Shown here: positions 17,485-27,540 of the stretch, in pieces
Layout: the number at the start of each line of letters is the position of its first letter
How positions within the stretch are numbered: the first letter of the stretch is position 1
Source: Gallaecimonas kandeliae
GTDB lineage: Bacteria; Pseudomonadota; Gammaproteobacteria; Enterobacterales; Gallaecimonadaceae
Assembly (NCBI RefSeq): GCF_030450055.1
Contig: NZ_CP118480.1
Location: 2,321,415-2,385,414, forward strand
DNA: 64,000 nt
Direction: 5' to 3'
Program-made: the position numbers and the translations under genes
The notes under the pieces: model-generated
Told to the model about the DNA's origin: nothing
What the model saw: the letters and a program-made list of their open reading frames with translations, nothing else
Databases searched by the model: none

Positions 17485-19481
17485 AGTTGTTCGTTCATGG
17501 TGGCGATGCGGTCGCGCACGGCGGCCGCTTCCTCGAACTCCAGGTTCTGGGCGTGCTGGTACATCTGTTTCTCAAGCATTGCCATCTCGGCCGCCAGGGA
17601 CTTGGCGTCCAGGTGGATATGTTCCTCCTTGCGCCCTTTGCGGCCCTTGGCCTTGCCGTCCTCTCTCCCGGCCTTGTCCCCCAGCTGCAATATGTCGGCG
17701 ATCTTCTTGTTGAGCGCCCTGGGGATGATGCCGTGCTCGGCGTTGAAGGCCTCCTGCTTGGCGCGGCGCCGGGCCGTCTCGTCCATGGCGCGCTGCATGG
17801 AGCCTGTTATCTTGTCGGCGTAGAGGATGGCCTTGCCGTTGAGGTTACGGGCCGCCCGCCCTATGGTCTGGATAAGCGAACGGTCGGAGCGCAGGAAGCC
17901 TTCCTTGTCGGCATCGAAGATGGCCACCAGGGACACCTCCGGCATGTCCAGGCCTTCGCGCAACAGGTTGATGCCCACCAGCACGTCGAAGACGCCGAGG
18001 CGCAGGTCGCGGATGATCTCCACCCGCTCCACCGTATCCACGTCCGAGTGCAGGTAGCGCACCTTGACCCCGTGCTCGTCCAGGTACTCGGTGAGATCCT
18101 CGGCCATCTTCTTGGTCAAGGTCGTGATCAGCACCCGCTCCCCGGCCTCGACCCGCTTGCCTATCTCCGACAAGACATCGTCCACCTGGGTGCCCACTGG
18201 CCGCACTTCAACCACAGGATCCAAGAGCCCTGTGGGACGCACCACCTGCTCGGCCACCTCGCCGCCTGAGCGCTCCAGCTCGTACTTGCCTGGGGTGGCG
18301 GAGACATAGATGGTCTGGGGCGATATGGCCTCGAATTCCTCGAACTTGAGCGGCCTGTTGTCCAGCGCCGAGGGCAGGCGAAAGCCGTATTCCACCAGGG
18401 TTTCCTTGCGGGATCTGTCGCCCTTGTACATGGCCCCTATCTGCGACACCGTCACGTGGGACTCGTCGATGATCATCAGGCCGTCCGGCGGCAGGTAGTC
18501 AATCAAGGTCGGTGGCGGCTCGCCCGGGCCGCGGCCCGAGAGATAGCGGGAATAGTTCTCGATGCCGGAGCAGTAGCCCAGTTCCACCATCATCTCGATG
18601 TCGAACTGGGTGCGCTGGGCCAGGCGCTGCTCTTCCACCAGCTTGTTGGCACCGCGCAGCTCCTCCAGGCGGCTCTTCAGCTCCACCTTGATGTTCTCCA
18701 CCGCCTCCAGCACCTTCTCCCGCGGCGTCACATAGTGGGTCTTGGGGTAGATGGTGATGCGGCCAAGGCCAGTGCGCAGCACCTGGCCGGTGAGGGGGTC
18801 GAAGGTGGAGATGCGCTCCACCTCGTTGTCGAACAGCTCGATGCGCACCGCTTCCGTATCGCTTTCGGCCGGGTGGATGTCGATGACTTCGCCCCGCACT
18901 CGGTAGGTGCCGCGGCTGAAGGCCACCTCGTTCCTCGTATATTGCAATTCTGCCAGGCGGCGCAGCATGGCGCGCTGGTCGATGATGTCGCCCTGGCGGA
19001 TGTGCAGCATCATCGACAGGTAGCTCTGGGGGTCACCCAGGCCGTAGATGGCCGACACCGAGGCCACTATCACCACGTCGCGGCGCTCCATCAGCGCCTT
19101 GGTGGCCGAGAGCCGCATCTGCTCTATGTGGTCGTTGATGGAGGCGTCCTTCTCGATGAAGGTATCGGAGGATGGCACATAGGCTTCGGGCTGGTAATAG
19201 TCGTAGTAGGAGACGAAGTACTCGACGGCGTTTTCCGGGAAGAACTCCTTCATCTCACCGTAGAGCTGGGCCGCCAAGGTCTTGTTGGGGGCCATGAGGA
19301 TGGTGGGCCGGCCCAGGGTCTTGATGACGTTGGCCATGGTGAAAGTCTTGCCGGAGCCCGTCACCCCCAGCAAGGTCTGGTGGGCCAGGCCCGCCTCCAG
19401 GCCCTCCACCAGTTGGGCTATGGCGGTGGGCTGGTCACCGGCGGGCTGGTAGGCCGAATGCAGGATGAAATCTTTGCTCAT
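17472..19481 (-). CDS. uvrB: Excinuclease ABC subunit B
   Basis: 669 residues from the ATG at 19481 (GGGAG upstream, family start [18 protein letters not shown]); a longer in-frame start adds seven unlikely residues. Walker [10 protein letters not shown], the DNA-wedging beta-hairpin [17 protein letters not shown], helicase motifs ([16 protein letters not shown]) and the C-terminal UVR domain ([17 protein letters not shown]) are all present. It verifies damage and hands DNA to UvrC in nucleotide excision repair. Its start overlaps the MATE stop by 4 bp. I see no convincing LexA box immediately upstream of uvrB itself. Confidence 0.96.
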   Translation of the reverse strand: MSKDFILHSAYQPAGDQPTAIAQLVEGLEAGLAHQTLLGVTGSGKTFTMANVIKTLGRPTILMAPNKTLAAQLYGEMKEFFPENAVEYFVSYYDYYQPEAYVPSSDTFIEKDASINDHIEQMRLSATKALMERRDVVIVASVSAIYGLGDPQSYLSMMLHIRQGDIIDQRAMLRRLAELQYTRNEVAFSRGTYRVRGEVIDIHPAESDTEAVRIELFDNEVERISTFDPLTGQVLRTGLGRITIYPKTHYVTPREKVLEAVENIKVELKSRLEELRGANKLVEEQRLAQRTQFDIEMMVELGYCSGIENYSRYLSGRGPGEPPPTLIDYLPPDGLMIIDESHVTVSQIGAMYKGDRSRKETLVEYGFRLPSALDNRPLKFEEFEAISPQTIYVSATPGKYELERSGGEVAEQVVRPTGLLDPVVEVRPVGTQVDDVLSEIGKRVEAGERVLITTLTKKMAEDLTEYLDEHGVKVRYLHSDVDTVERVEIIRDLRLGVFDVLVGINLLREGLDMPEVSLVAIFDADKEGFLRSDRSLIQTIGRAARNLNGKAILYADKITGSMQRAMDETARRRAKQEAFNAEHGIIPRALNKKIADILQLGDKAGREDGKAKGRKGRKEEHIHLDAKSLAAEMAMLEKQMYQHAQNLEFEEAAAVRDRIATMNEQLKAL

Positions 19482-20803
19482 GCCGTCTCCCGGGTAAACC
19501 AACGGTAGGCGATGGAGGCCGTCATCAGGTTGGCCACTACAAGTCCGGCGAAGAAGCCGGGCAGCCCCGCTATCTTACCGCCGACAAAGGCCAGGGGCAC
19601 GGCCGCCACGAAGAAACGCAAACTGGAAAGCAGCAGCGCCTTGGCCGGCTTATGCACGGCGTTGAAGGAGGAATTGGTGAGGATCACCACTCCCTGCAGG
19701 CCGTAGCCCAACGGCACTATGAAGATGAAGAGGCGAATAAGCTCCGCCACCTTGGGATCCTTGCCGAACACCCAGCTGATGGGGAAGGCCAGGGCCAGCA
19801 GCAGCAGGTAGAGCGCCCCCTGCCAGCCCATCACGAAGCGTACCACGGCGCGGTAGGCCTGCTGCACCCTGTCCAGGTTGCCGGCCCCCAGGTTCTGGCT
19901 GACGAAGGGCGGCAGCGTCATGGACAGGGCCAGCACCACCAAGGTGGCCATGGACTCGAGGCGGGTGCCCACCCCGAAGGCGGCCACCGCAGTGGGGCCG
20001 TAGCTGGCCACCATGGCCGTCAGCAGCGCCATGGCCAGCGGCGTCATCATGTTGGCGCCGGCCGCCGGCAGCCCTATGCGCAGCAGCGACTGCCAATGGG
20101 CCAGCATGGCCTTGCCGGGCAGGCTGAAGCGGGCCAGCTGACGCTTATAGAGGAGGAAGAGCACGCCCACGGCGCCCCCCAGCCAGGCCAGCACCGTCGC
20201 CAGGGCCGCCCCTTGCAGTTCCATCCGCGGAAAAGGCCCCCAGCCGAAGATCAGCATGGGATCCATGACGGCGTTGATAAGGCCCCCCAACATCATGAAG
20301 CGGCTGGGGGTATGGGTGTCGCCGTTGGCCCGCATCACGGCGTTGGCGATCATCGGCACCGCCAGCAGCGGGCTGCCCAGGAACCAGACCCCCATGTATT
20401 GCTGGATCAGCAGCAGCTGTTCCTTGCTGGCACCCATGGCCTCGAACAAGGGATCATGGAAGAGCCAGCCCAGCAGCGCCAGCAGCGCCACCAGCAACAC
20501 CCCCAGCCAGAGGGCGGCGTTGCCCTGCTCCTTGGCCTGCCCTTCCTGCCGGCATCCCAGGGCATGGCCTATGACGGCGGAGGTGCCGATGCCGAGGCCT
20601 ATGGTGAGGCTGATCAGGGTAAAACTGACCGGGAAGGTGAAGCTGATGGCGGCCAACGGATGGGTGCCCAGGCGACTGACGAAGAGGGTGTCCACCAGGT
20701 TGAAGGTCATCATGGTCGCCATACCCCAGAGCAGGGAAATGGTCATCTGCTTCAGGGTGACCTGGATGTCGCCTTCGAGCAGGTTGTGAGGAGTGCGCGC
20801 CAT
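19478..20803 (-). CDS. MATE family efflux transporter
   Basis: 441 residues, about 12 membrane helices, with typical MATE patterns ([20 protein letters not shown] near the start, [20 protein letters not shown] mid-protein). Na+- or H+-coupled export of cationic drugs or metabolites is the family role. Its stop overlaps the uvrB start (ATGA), so uvrB is translationally coupled to it, an unusual partner for a repair gene. Confidence 0.9.
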   Translation of the reverse strand: MARTPHNLLEGDIQVTLKQMTISLLWGMATMMTFNLVDTLFVSRLGTHPLAAISFTFPVSFTLISLTIGLGIGTSAVIGHALGCRQEGQAKEQGNAALWLGVLLVALLALLGWLFHDPLFEAMGASKEQLLLIQQYMGVWFLGSPLLAVPMIANAVMRANGDTHTPSRFMMLGGLINAVMDPMLIFGWGPFPRMELQGAALATVLAWLGGAVGVLFLLYKRQLARFSLPGKAMLAHWQSLLRIGLPAAGANMMTPLAMALLTAMVASYGPTAVAAFGVGTRLESMATLVVLALSMTLPPFVSQNLGAGNLDRVQQAYRAVVRFVMGWQGALYLLLLALAFPISWVFGKDPKVAELIRLFIFIVPLGYGLQGVVILTNSSFNAVHKPAKALLLSSLRFFVAAVPLAFVGGKIAGLPGFFAGLVVANLMTASIAYRWFTRETA

Positions 20804-21272
20804 GGCAATACCGGGCCGGGAAAAAAGATGAAAGCCGGCAGTTTACGCCCCTTAAAGGAAAACAACCAAGGTTTCCCCTGCTTTTGTACCTTTCCCCTTG
20901 CCAAGCCATTAACCAGGCGGTAGATTACGCGCCCCCGGCCTTCCAAGCCGTATTTTCCCCGCGACAATTCACACTGTCTCACCTCCGTTACAGTTGCGTC
21001 ACAATCCCAATAATCCGCAGACGTAAGAAATTTTCTTACTTCGCAACCATTTGATTAAAAAGAACTTTACTAAGAAGCACGGCATGCGGTTTTTTTTCGC
21101 AAAAACCAAGGGAGGCCGCGTCAAACATGGGCCTTGCGCCTTTCCCCACAGACTTATCCACAGAAAAAGTGGATAACTGAAGCCAGCCCTTATGCCACAA
21201 GCACTGGCCGGATCTCGGGCCTCCCCGGCTGTCGCCAAACCGAAAAAAGTTCACCAGCTGATACCTTCAGCC
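20804..21272. other. Host intergenic region left of the prophage
   Basis: 469 bp with no convincing gene. It must hold the MATE-uvrB promoter. Two symmetric elements are visible: GTAAGAAA t TTTCTTAC at 21023-21039, and a pair of inverted DnaA-box-like sequences, TTATCCAC / GTGGATAA with a 7-bp spacer, at 21154-21176. Before phage insertion this region would have continued directly into the tRNA-Asn upstream region at 55731. Confidence 0.55.
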
Positions 21273-21277
21273 CCAGA
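21273..21277. repeat. Target-site duplication CCAGA, left copy
   Basis: CCAGA immediately outside the left TG terminus of the prophage; the same 5 bp follow the right terminus at 55726-55730. Mu-type transposases make 5-bp duplications. Confidence 0.85.
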
Positions 21278-21454
21278 TGTAGCCCGCCGCGCACTTTGAA
21301 TAATGGTGCCGCGAGGTTTGTAACTCTTTCTCAACACAGCGGCGCGGGTTTATCAGACCTTGCGGACGCGCCTTGAAGGCCTGGTGGTCAAAAAATGCCA
21401 CCACCATCTATCCACATCGGTCATCAGAATTTGAGAACGGCTTTTGAACGGCGC
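21278..21454. other. Prophage right-end (attR-type) noncoding segment
   Basis: 177 bp from the terminal TG to the stop of the last phage gene. It should carry transposase end-binding sites; GAACGGC occurs twice 10 bp apart (21436-21452 region), and a TGGTGG / CCACCA hairpin lies around 21380-21405. No ORF is seen. Confidence 0.6.
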
Positions 21455-21841
21455 TTACTCGGTGCCGGGCTCTTGGGCTTTGGTGACCATCTCAACGTGC
21501 AGGAGACGGTTCTGGAGGGACAAACGCCAGCACCTGGCCCTACCCCCTAGCCCAAGCTCCTTTGCCCGACTCCTGGCCTCATCGAGACTTGCTGTGAGCC
21601 ATACGGCATCCCTGATGAACAGGACCTCGTCTCCCTCAATTCGGGACGCTCCCGTGCCCATGGGGGTGAGCAGAACGGGACGGCCGGCTTCCAACCAGCC
21701 GATCAGGTAGCAGCCGAGATCCTCAGGGGTGAACCTGACGCCGTGGGAAAGGCAGTAGGCGTTTTGCGGGTAGGTGCTGATGGTCGGCACCACCAGCATG
21801 GATACCGCAGAGCCGTTGGGGGAGAAGAAATCGGTATTCAT
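21455..21841 (-). CDS. Prophage end cargo protein B, unknown (128 aa)
   Basis: Last gene of the prophage on the minus strand, 177 bp from its terminus, the position where Mu carries accessory genes such as mom. 128 residues, soluble, no signal peptide or membrane helix; contains MGTGASRIEGDEVLFIRDAV and a basic C-terminal half. Function not recognised. It follows the 155-residue gene by 46 bp, with a GGGGGCTAGCCCCC palindrome between them. Confidence 0.6.
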   Translation of the reverse strand: MNTDFFSPNGSAVSMLVVPTISTYPQNAYCLSHGVRFTPEDLGCYLIGWLEAGRPVLLTPMGTGASRIEGDEVLFIRDAVWLTASLDEARSRAKELGLGGRARCWRLSLQNRLLHVEMVTKAQEPGTE

Positions 21842-21887
21842 GGGTCAATCAGAAGGGGGCTAGCCCCCTTCGTCAGTATTCGCGAGG

Positions 21888-22355
21888 TTACAAATCGCTT
21901 TTGAGTAAGGCGAGGCCAAGCCTTGCAGCGAATTCCCTTGTATCGCGTGATGCTTCAAAGGTGTATTCGCCTTCTGCTCCACGGGCTACCAGTTTGGCAA
22001 TGCCATCCGCCTGGAGTCTCACCGTTGCCAACTGCTTCTTATTAGCAACATCAGGCTCCCAGGGTTGCGAAACTGTGGCGATGAACTCGAACCACACAGA
22101 ACCTCTGGTCTCCCCCGATTCATCAGGCATTCCTCGCATGACGGAATGCCAGACAACCTCCCTTCCCCAGAGACGCATCACCCAACGATCATCTCCATCA
22201 GTTCCAAAGGAAAAATCCATCGCAGGGAGTTCGCGTTGGAAGTAGGTTGCCGATTCTTCCAAGCTCTCTGCGAATAACTTCCTCAACCTTCCTGCCCGGC
22301 CAATGCCGATCCCAAGGCTATAGATTTGTTGTTCTAGTGAAACGCCCATATCCAC
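21888..22355 (-). CDS. Prophage end cargo protein A, unknown (155 aa)
   Basis: 155 residues, soluble, acidic and aromatic-rich (WVMRLWGREVVWHSVMRG; GSVWFEFIATVSQPWEPD). No domain recognised. Located after the tail fibre gene in the accessory end of the phage, where cargo, fibre-assembly or exclusion genes are common. Base composition is less GC-rich than the tail genes, fitting separate acquisition. Confidence 0.6.
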   Translation of the reverse strand: MDMGVSLEQQIYSLGIGIGRAGRLRKLFAESLEESATYFQRELPAMDFSFGTDGDDRWVMRLWGREVVWHSVMRGMPDESGETRGSVWFEFIATVSQPWEPDVANKKQLATVRLQADGIAKLVARGAEGEYTFEASRDTREFAARLGLALLKSDL

Positions 22356-22421
22356 CTATCTCCATGTGATTGAATCCAGATGACTGTAGCAATCACTGGC
22401 AAGCAACGCGACCACGCTTGC

Positions 22422-23780
22422 CTAGTTGGCAGGCTGCTCTTCAATTAGTGCAGGCTCTGGTGCCTGGAGGCGGATGTCTATCCAGCGGCCGGCGGGGATG
22501 TCGGCGGGGGCGCCGGCGGTGGCGGGGCCGGTGCTGTAGTCGGGCTCGAAGGTCTGGATGTGGATGGTGACAGTGCCGTCCGGCTGGGCCTCTTCCTGGT
22601 AGGCCACAACCACCTTCCTGTTGCCGTTCGCGTCTGTCGGTGTCCCGATATACCAGCTCTCCTTGGCAAACCCCAAGGTGCCGATGATGCTGTAGTTGCC
22701 AGGGCCGTTGACCTTCAGTGCCGGCCCCATGGCCTTGGCCTCGTCGTTGCTCTCAATGCGGTCGGCATAAAGCCGAATGATGGGGGACGCCGCCTTAACA
22801 AAGCCGTTACCGTCCACTGTGGTGTTTTCGGTAGTGCGGCCGTAACTGATGCTTTGATAGGAGTCGTTTATGACCTGCACGTTGGCGTCAGAGGCCCTAA
22901 CCACGGTGAAGAGGTTTCCGTCCCCAGCAGCTATCCCCCTGAATACGCAGAAAGATGTCTGGCCGCCACCAATTGAAGCCGCTTTCAGTGCCACATATTG
23001 CGTCCCACTGACGGTTATCAATGACACGCCCTGCCATCTGGCAGCGGTGCTAAATTGCCTGAAGGCCTGCAACAGGCTGACCCCATAGGCCGACTGTGCG
23101 GTTATCGTGATGCAGTCCAGCGTGTTGTACGCCCCAACCCCACCCCTGCAAAAGAGCAGCTGACCCAGCACGAAATTGGCCTCGACGGTTTGGTATGGCA
23201 TGAGGACAAGATACTCATCGTTTACGCCACCCGCACCCATGCTGAACGTCGGTAACAAGTAGTTCTTAAATCCACCGGTGGCACCATTTTCACCCAGCCC
23301 AAAGGACCCCACCTCCATGAGGTTGCCGGCAGCAGTGCCCACATCCCGCTGCGCAGCCGTCCCCCAGCTGCTGGTGTAGTAGTGCAGCGTGGGGATGGTG
23401 GTGGTAGTACCGTCTGCCAGCTCGATGTCGATGGTGGGGGCGGTGCTGGTAAGCCAGTCATTCATAGCCGCATGGGTGTTGGCGGCGTAGGTGTTGACGG
23501 CCTTGAGGGCGTCGATAGCGGCGCTGAAACGGGAGCCGTTGGGCTGGACGCGCAGGGCCTGGTTGGTGACGGCGGCGCCTGGCCAGGGGTCGGCCAGCAC
23601 CAGTTGCCACTTGCCGGTGCCCGCTTCTTGCTGGGTGGCGAGCACCTCCACGGCGGGCTGGTTGTTGATGATGGCGGCATCGCCGGGCATGACGGCGGCC
23701 AGGCTCTCGCCGGAATTGACGGTGACGATAGTGCCGGCGGCGGCGACGGAGGCTTGGGCGGCTTTGGTCCAGATTGACAT
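22422..23780 (-). CDS. Tail fibre/appendage protein
   Basis: 452 residues. Low-complexity Ala/Thr/Gly-rich N-terminus (MSIWTKAAQASVAAAGTIVT) likely attaches to the tail tip; the rest is beta-rich with many Gly/Asn/Ser, as in receptor-binding fibres. It lies 22 bp after the J-like tip protein gene, the usual place for a fibre. No chaperone of the Tfa type is seen downstream. The exact receptor is unknown. Confidence 0.7.
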   Translation of the reverse strand: MSIWTKAAQASVAAAGTIVTVNSGESLAAVMPGDAAIINNQPAVEVLATQQEAGTGKWQLVLADPWPGAAVTNQALRVQPNGSRFSAAIDALKAVNTYAANTHAAMNDWLTSTAPTIDIELADGTTTTIPTLHYYTSSWGTAAQRDVGTAAGNLMEVGSFGLGENGATGGFKNYLLPTFSMGAGGVNDEYLVLMPYQTVEANFVLGQLLFCRGGVGAYNTLDCITITAQSAYGVSLLQAFRQFSTAARWQGVSLITVSGTQYVALKAASIGGGQTSFCVFRGIAAGDGNLFTVVRASDANVQVINDSYQSISYGRTTENTTVDGNGFVKAASPIIRLYADRIESNDEAKAMGPALKVNGPGNYSIIGTLGFAKESWYIGTPTDANGNRKVVVAYQEEAQPDGTVTIHIQTFEPDYSTGPATAGAPADIPAGRWIDIRLQAPEPALIEEQPAN

Positions 23781-23802
23781 GGATGGTCCTCGTTTAAGGC
23801 GG

Positions 23803-26800
23803 TCAGGCCAGGGTGACGCCGGACTCTGAGCCGGCCAGGATGGAGGTCACGTCCACGTATTGGCCGTAGACGCGAGCAGATGTGAAGCCGGGTGCCCCAC
23901 AGCTGGCGACGATGTCGTAACTGGTGACGCCGCTGCCGGCCGGGGTGTCGATGGTGATCCAGAATTGGATCTGGCTCTGGTTCTTTGGCAGGTAGAGGTC
24001 GCGCAACTGCCGCACCATAGTTCCGGTGCCGAGGGTGACCAGGCTGCCTGCCTGCTGGTAGTCACCGCCACCTGAGGAGCCGTCCAAGGCGATACCCCAA
24101 GTCTGCAAGACGGTGCCGTCGGCCAGGCGGGCCTGTACCCAGCCGCCGAAGCTGGTGCCCAGCACGGTGTTGCTGTTGTTGATGCCCAACATCAGGTTCA
24201 TCAGGCTGACGTAGCGGTTATGGCCCACGGCAGGCAGGGTCAACGTCAGCACCTTGCGGTACGGCACGGCGTTGGAGTTGGTGATGGTTTCCTTGTACCA
24301 GTAGCCACCGCTGGGGGCGTTGACGCGCTGGATATTGGTGACGTTGCCTGTGATTTGGTTGACGTCCAGAGTCCCACCAATTTTCTCAGAGCCGGCGTTG
24401 TCGCGGCAGCTGACGGCCTTGGCCTTGGTGAGGCTGGTCAGCACCGGGTTGCCGCCCGCGTCCACGTTGCCGCTGCGGGGGCCGTACCAGTGCAGCAGGT
24501 TGTCCGGGCCGAAAGGCGTGCCGGAGAGCACTTCCATATAGGCGGAGCCCACCAGCTCCAGGCGGCCGCCCTTGAGCAACGTGCCGCTGAGGGTGCCGCC
24601 GGTAACCACAGGGGACTCGATGCTGGAGCCGGCCGTTATCTTGCCGGCGAACTCCATCACTGGGTTGGCCGGGTCTGTCAGGTTGACCTTGAGGCCCTCG
24701 AAGATGGTGCCGTTGCTGCGCTTGACTACCAGGCGGAAGACGTTGGCCAGGATGTCGAGCTGGCTGATTTGGCCGTTGTTGTAGCCCAGCACGCCGTTCA
24801 GCAGGCCGTCGCTGTCGCTGACCCAACCGCCCCGCGCCACAAGGTTGCCGTCCACGTCTTCGAAGACGCCCAGCAGGCTGTCGATGTTGACCTGCTGGCC
24901 GTTCACCGTAGCGGTGATCTGGGTCAGGCTCTGGGCCTGGTTGGCCTGGGTCTGGTTGAGCTGGGTGATGGCCGTGGCGTTGTCGCCCTGCTGGCTCTGG
25001 AGGTTGAGCAGATCCTGGGCTTGTTCGGCGGTGACTTCCTGGACCTGGGTCAGGCTGGATTCGGCCTTTCCCACACGTACCCGCAGGCTCGCCATACGGC
25101 GCACGGTGTCGGCGCTGGCCGCTTCCGCCAGCAGCACCTCTGCCAGGGCGTCGTCCTGCTGTACCTGGAGCAAGGCGGCCCGCTCAGCGCTGGTGAGGTC
25201 CGTTCTCACCAGCTCGGTCACCCGGGTTTCGGTGGAGTCCTGTTTGGTTTGCAGCTCCAGCACGGCCTGGGCCTGGTCGTCCGCAACCTGTTTCATCTCC
25301 ACCAGGCTGGACTCGGCTTTGGCCGACTTGGCCATTAGCTCCACGGACAACTGCTCCTGGGCGGCGATGCCGCCGTGGGCCAGCAACAGCTGCTCACGGG
25401 CGTCATCCACGGCGTTGCGCAGCCGGCCCACTTCCTCGGCGGTCGCGGCCTGCTTGATGCGGTCCAGGGTGGCTTTGGTGTTGGCGTCCAGGGCATCGCT
25501 GCCCAGCTGGCCCTGGAGGGCTTCGACCAGGGCGGCGGAGTCTGTGCTGGTGGCCACCTGCACAGGGCCGAACCAGGCCGACAGGCCGTAATCGTTGACG
25601 GTCCTGGCCCAGAGGTAGTAGGTGGCCCCGGCCCGGCGTTTGGTCCAGACCAGGTTCTTGCCCGTGCCCAGGTTCTCGGCAGCCTGGCGGTCGTTGGTGT
25701 CACCGCCCAGCACCTCGAACTGGGTGCTGGTGGCGGTGGCGACGCTGGTGCGCGGGTAGATGGCCAGCTCGAACAAGGACGCGGTGACGTCGATGGCGGT
25801 GACCGGCGGCGCCGTGTCCACGGCCAGGGCCAGCTCGGCCGGCAGGTTGGACTTGTTGCCGAAGAGGTTGAGGGCCCAGACGCGCACCAGGTAGTTGCCG
25901 GCATCCAGGCGCGGCAGCGGCAGGCTGGTGCCGGTAGGGTTGGCCTGGTAGGCCAGCAGCGGGCCTGAGCTGACCTCCACCCGGAAGCGGTAGGCATTGG
26001 AGCCGCCCGGCGCGTCCCAGCTCAGCATGCCTTGCAGGCTGGCGTCCGGGCCGTAGTCCGCAAAGGCCAGGTTGCTGGGGGTCGGCACCTTGCTGGGGTC
26101 CGGGTAGTTGACCGGGCTGGCCGGGGCCAGGGCGGTGCCGCCTGTTTCGGCTTGGTCGTAGAGTTCTGCCGTGTGGTATTGCAGCACCACGGAGACCGGC
26201 TTGCCGTACTCGAACTGCCAGTCCACCACCCGGAAATTGCCGTTCAAATTGATGCGGGGCAGGTCCAGGGTAACGACACGGCCGACACTGACCGAGAGGC
26301 CGATCATCTTCACCGGCATGCTCACTTGCATGCCGGAGCGCTTCTCCAGCAGGTAGAGCTTGGCGATGCGCTGGGCCGCCCAGACGCTCTGGGTGAAGGG
26401 CAGGTCGAGGTCGTGATCGATGTACTCGCCGTTGTCCTCGGCCTGGAACTCGGCGGACTCCAGAGGCGGAAAGTCGGTGGCCTGGTAGCCCTGGGCCGGA
26501 TCCACAAAGGTGCCGCGCACGGCGTTGCACAGATCTGCCCTGGGGGTGGTGGGTCGCACCTCTATCTGCCCGGCGGCGTCGTCCTCGGTCAGGGTGATGG
26601 CCGGCGGCCCTTGGTAGACGCCGGCATAGAGGCGGTATTGGCCGTAGACGTAGACGTGTGTGCCGGCGCCGGCCGTCAGCATCTGCTCCAAGACGGAGGA
26701 TGGGCTCTGGTCCGCCGGCCAGGTGCCGTTGCAGCTGTAGCGCGGCTCGGTGTTGCCGCCCTCGGTGGGCACCTGCTGGTCCGAGTCGTTGGCGGCCGTG

Positions 26801-27540
26801 GCGAAGCTGGCCAAGTCTATCTCGTCGGCCAGGGCCCCTACCCCGGACTCATAGCGGGTGAAGTCCAGCAGGCACAGGCCCCAGTTCTGGCTCCACTGCC
26901 AGGTGGTCTCGTCGTCCCAGCGGTGCGGGCCTAGACCGCCGGCGGTGTCGTCCAGGCGCGGGTCATAGATGCGCTTGCCTCGTACCAGGGCCTTGATGTT
27001 GGGCACGCCGTTGGGGAATAGCTCGGTGTCATGCTCCAGGCGCACGTAGAGGTAGGTGACGCCATAGCCGACGTGCGCGGATGTCCACTCGGCGCACTCG
27101 GCCACCAGGTCAGGGTCGGCGGCCACCTGATTGCCGAGGTAGACCTTGACCCGTGCCTTGCCGGCGTACTTGTCGGCCACCACCAGGCCGTCCATGGCCA
27201 CCTCATCCCCGAAGTAAACCCGTTCGATGGCGTCGCAGCGGTGCCCCGCCAGGGGGATCACCAGGTGCAGGTATTTGCGGTCCTGGCCGGACTCGCTGAT
27301 GAACACCAGAGGCCCGGATACCTGGGCACGGCCGTAGATGGAGCGGCGCGGCTCGGCCGGGCTGCGGATCATCTGCTGCTGGGCATAGGCGTCATTGGCG
27401 TAGCCGGTGCCCGGCATGCTGGGCGTGGCGGCATAGGTCAGGGCAGCCGCGCCCACGCCAATGGCGATGGCAGCGGCGGCGGCATAACCGGCAGCGCCGG
27501 CGGCCACATAGGCGGCGACACCGACTACGACTGGCGGCAT
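23803..27540 (-). CDS. Tail tip host-specificity protein (lambda J-like)
   Basis: 1245 residues from the ATG at 27540 (GGAGG upstream). A Gly/Ala-rich hydrophobic segment near the N-terminus (about 5-45) is followed by J-like hub regions, fibronectin-III-like modules (about 490-660, e.g. LAWDAPGGSNAYRFRVEV-type strands), a long Gln/Leu-rich coiled coil (about 690-900) and a C-terminal beta domain with a DUF1983-like part. It forms the tail tip and central fibre that contacts the host receptor. Overlaps the preceding peptidase-like gene by 16 bp. Confidence 0.85.
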   Translation of the reverse strand: MPPVVVGVAAYVAAGAAGYAAAAAIAIGVGAAALTYAATPSMPGTGYANDAYAQQQMIRSPAEPRRSIYGRAQVSGPLVFISESGQDRKYLHLVIPLAGHRCDAIERVYFGDEVAMDGLVVADKYAGKARVKVYLGNQVAADPDLVAECAEWTSAHVGYGVTYLYVRLEHDTELFPNGVPNIKALVRGKRIYDPRLDDTAGGLGPHRWDDETTWQWSQNWGLCLLDFTRYESGVGALADEIDLASFATAANDSDQQVPTEGGNTEPRYSCNGTWPADQSPSSVLEQMLTAGAGTHVYVYGQYRLYAGVYQGPPAITLTEDDAAGQIEVRPTTPRADLCNAVRGTFVDPAQGYQATDFPPLESAEFQAEDNGEYIDHDLDLPFTQSVWAAQRIAKLYLLEKRSGMQVSMPVKMIGLSVSVGRVVTLDLPRINLNGNFRVVDWQFEYGKPVSVVLQYHTAELYDQAETGGTALAPASPVNYPDPSKVPTPSNLAFADYGPDASLQGMLSWDAPGGSNAYRFRVEVSSGPLLAYQANPTGTSLPLPRLDAGNYLVRVWALNLFGNKSNLPAELALAVDTAPPVTAIDVTASLFELAIYPRTSVATATSTQFEVLGGDTNDRQAAENLGTGKNLVWTKRRAGATYYLWARTVNDYGLSAWFGPVQVATSTDSAALVEALQGQLGSDALDANTKATLDRIKQAATAEEVGRLRNAVDDAREQLLLAHGGIAAQEQLSVELMAKSAKAESSLVEMKQVADDQAQAVLELQTKQDSTETRVTELVRTDLTSAERAALLQVQQDDALAEVLLAEAASADTVRRMASLRVRVGKAESSLTQVQEVTAEQAQDLLNLQSQQGDNATAITQLNQTQANQAQSLTQITATVNGQQVNIDSLLGVFEDVDGNLVARGGWVSDSDGLLNGVLGYNNGQISQLDILANVFRLVVKRSNGTIFEGLKVNLTDPANPVMEFAGKITAGSSIESPVVTGGTLSGTLLKGGRLELVGSAYMEVLSGTPFGPDNLLHWYGPRSGNVDAGGNPVLTSLTKAKAVSCRDNAGSEKIGGTLDVNQITGNVTNIQRVNAPSGGYWYKETITNSNAVPYRKVLTLTLPAVGHNRYVSLMNLMLGINNSNTVLGTSFGGWVQARLADGTVLQTWGIALDGSSGGGDYQQAGSLVTLGTGTMVRQLRDLYLPKNQSQIQFWITIDTPAGSGVTSYDIVASCGAPGFTSARVYGQYVDVTSILAGSESGVTLA

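Noticed and set aside
20999..21254. Short hydrophobic frames in the host gap left of the prophage
   Set aside because: Cross the palindromes, have no ribosome site, and overlap each other in different frames.
21319..21324. Alternative left terminus TGTAAC at 21319 paired with the right TGTAAC
   Set aside because: Better sequence match to the right end over 6 bp, but the flanking 5 bp (AGGTT versus CCAGA) do not match, whereas 21278 gives a perfect duplication plus extended similarity.
22338..22345. Third copy of the late-promoter motif (TGAAACGC) near the cargo gene start
   Set aside because: Only 8 of 16 bases match and it lies inside the coding sequence.
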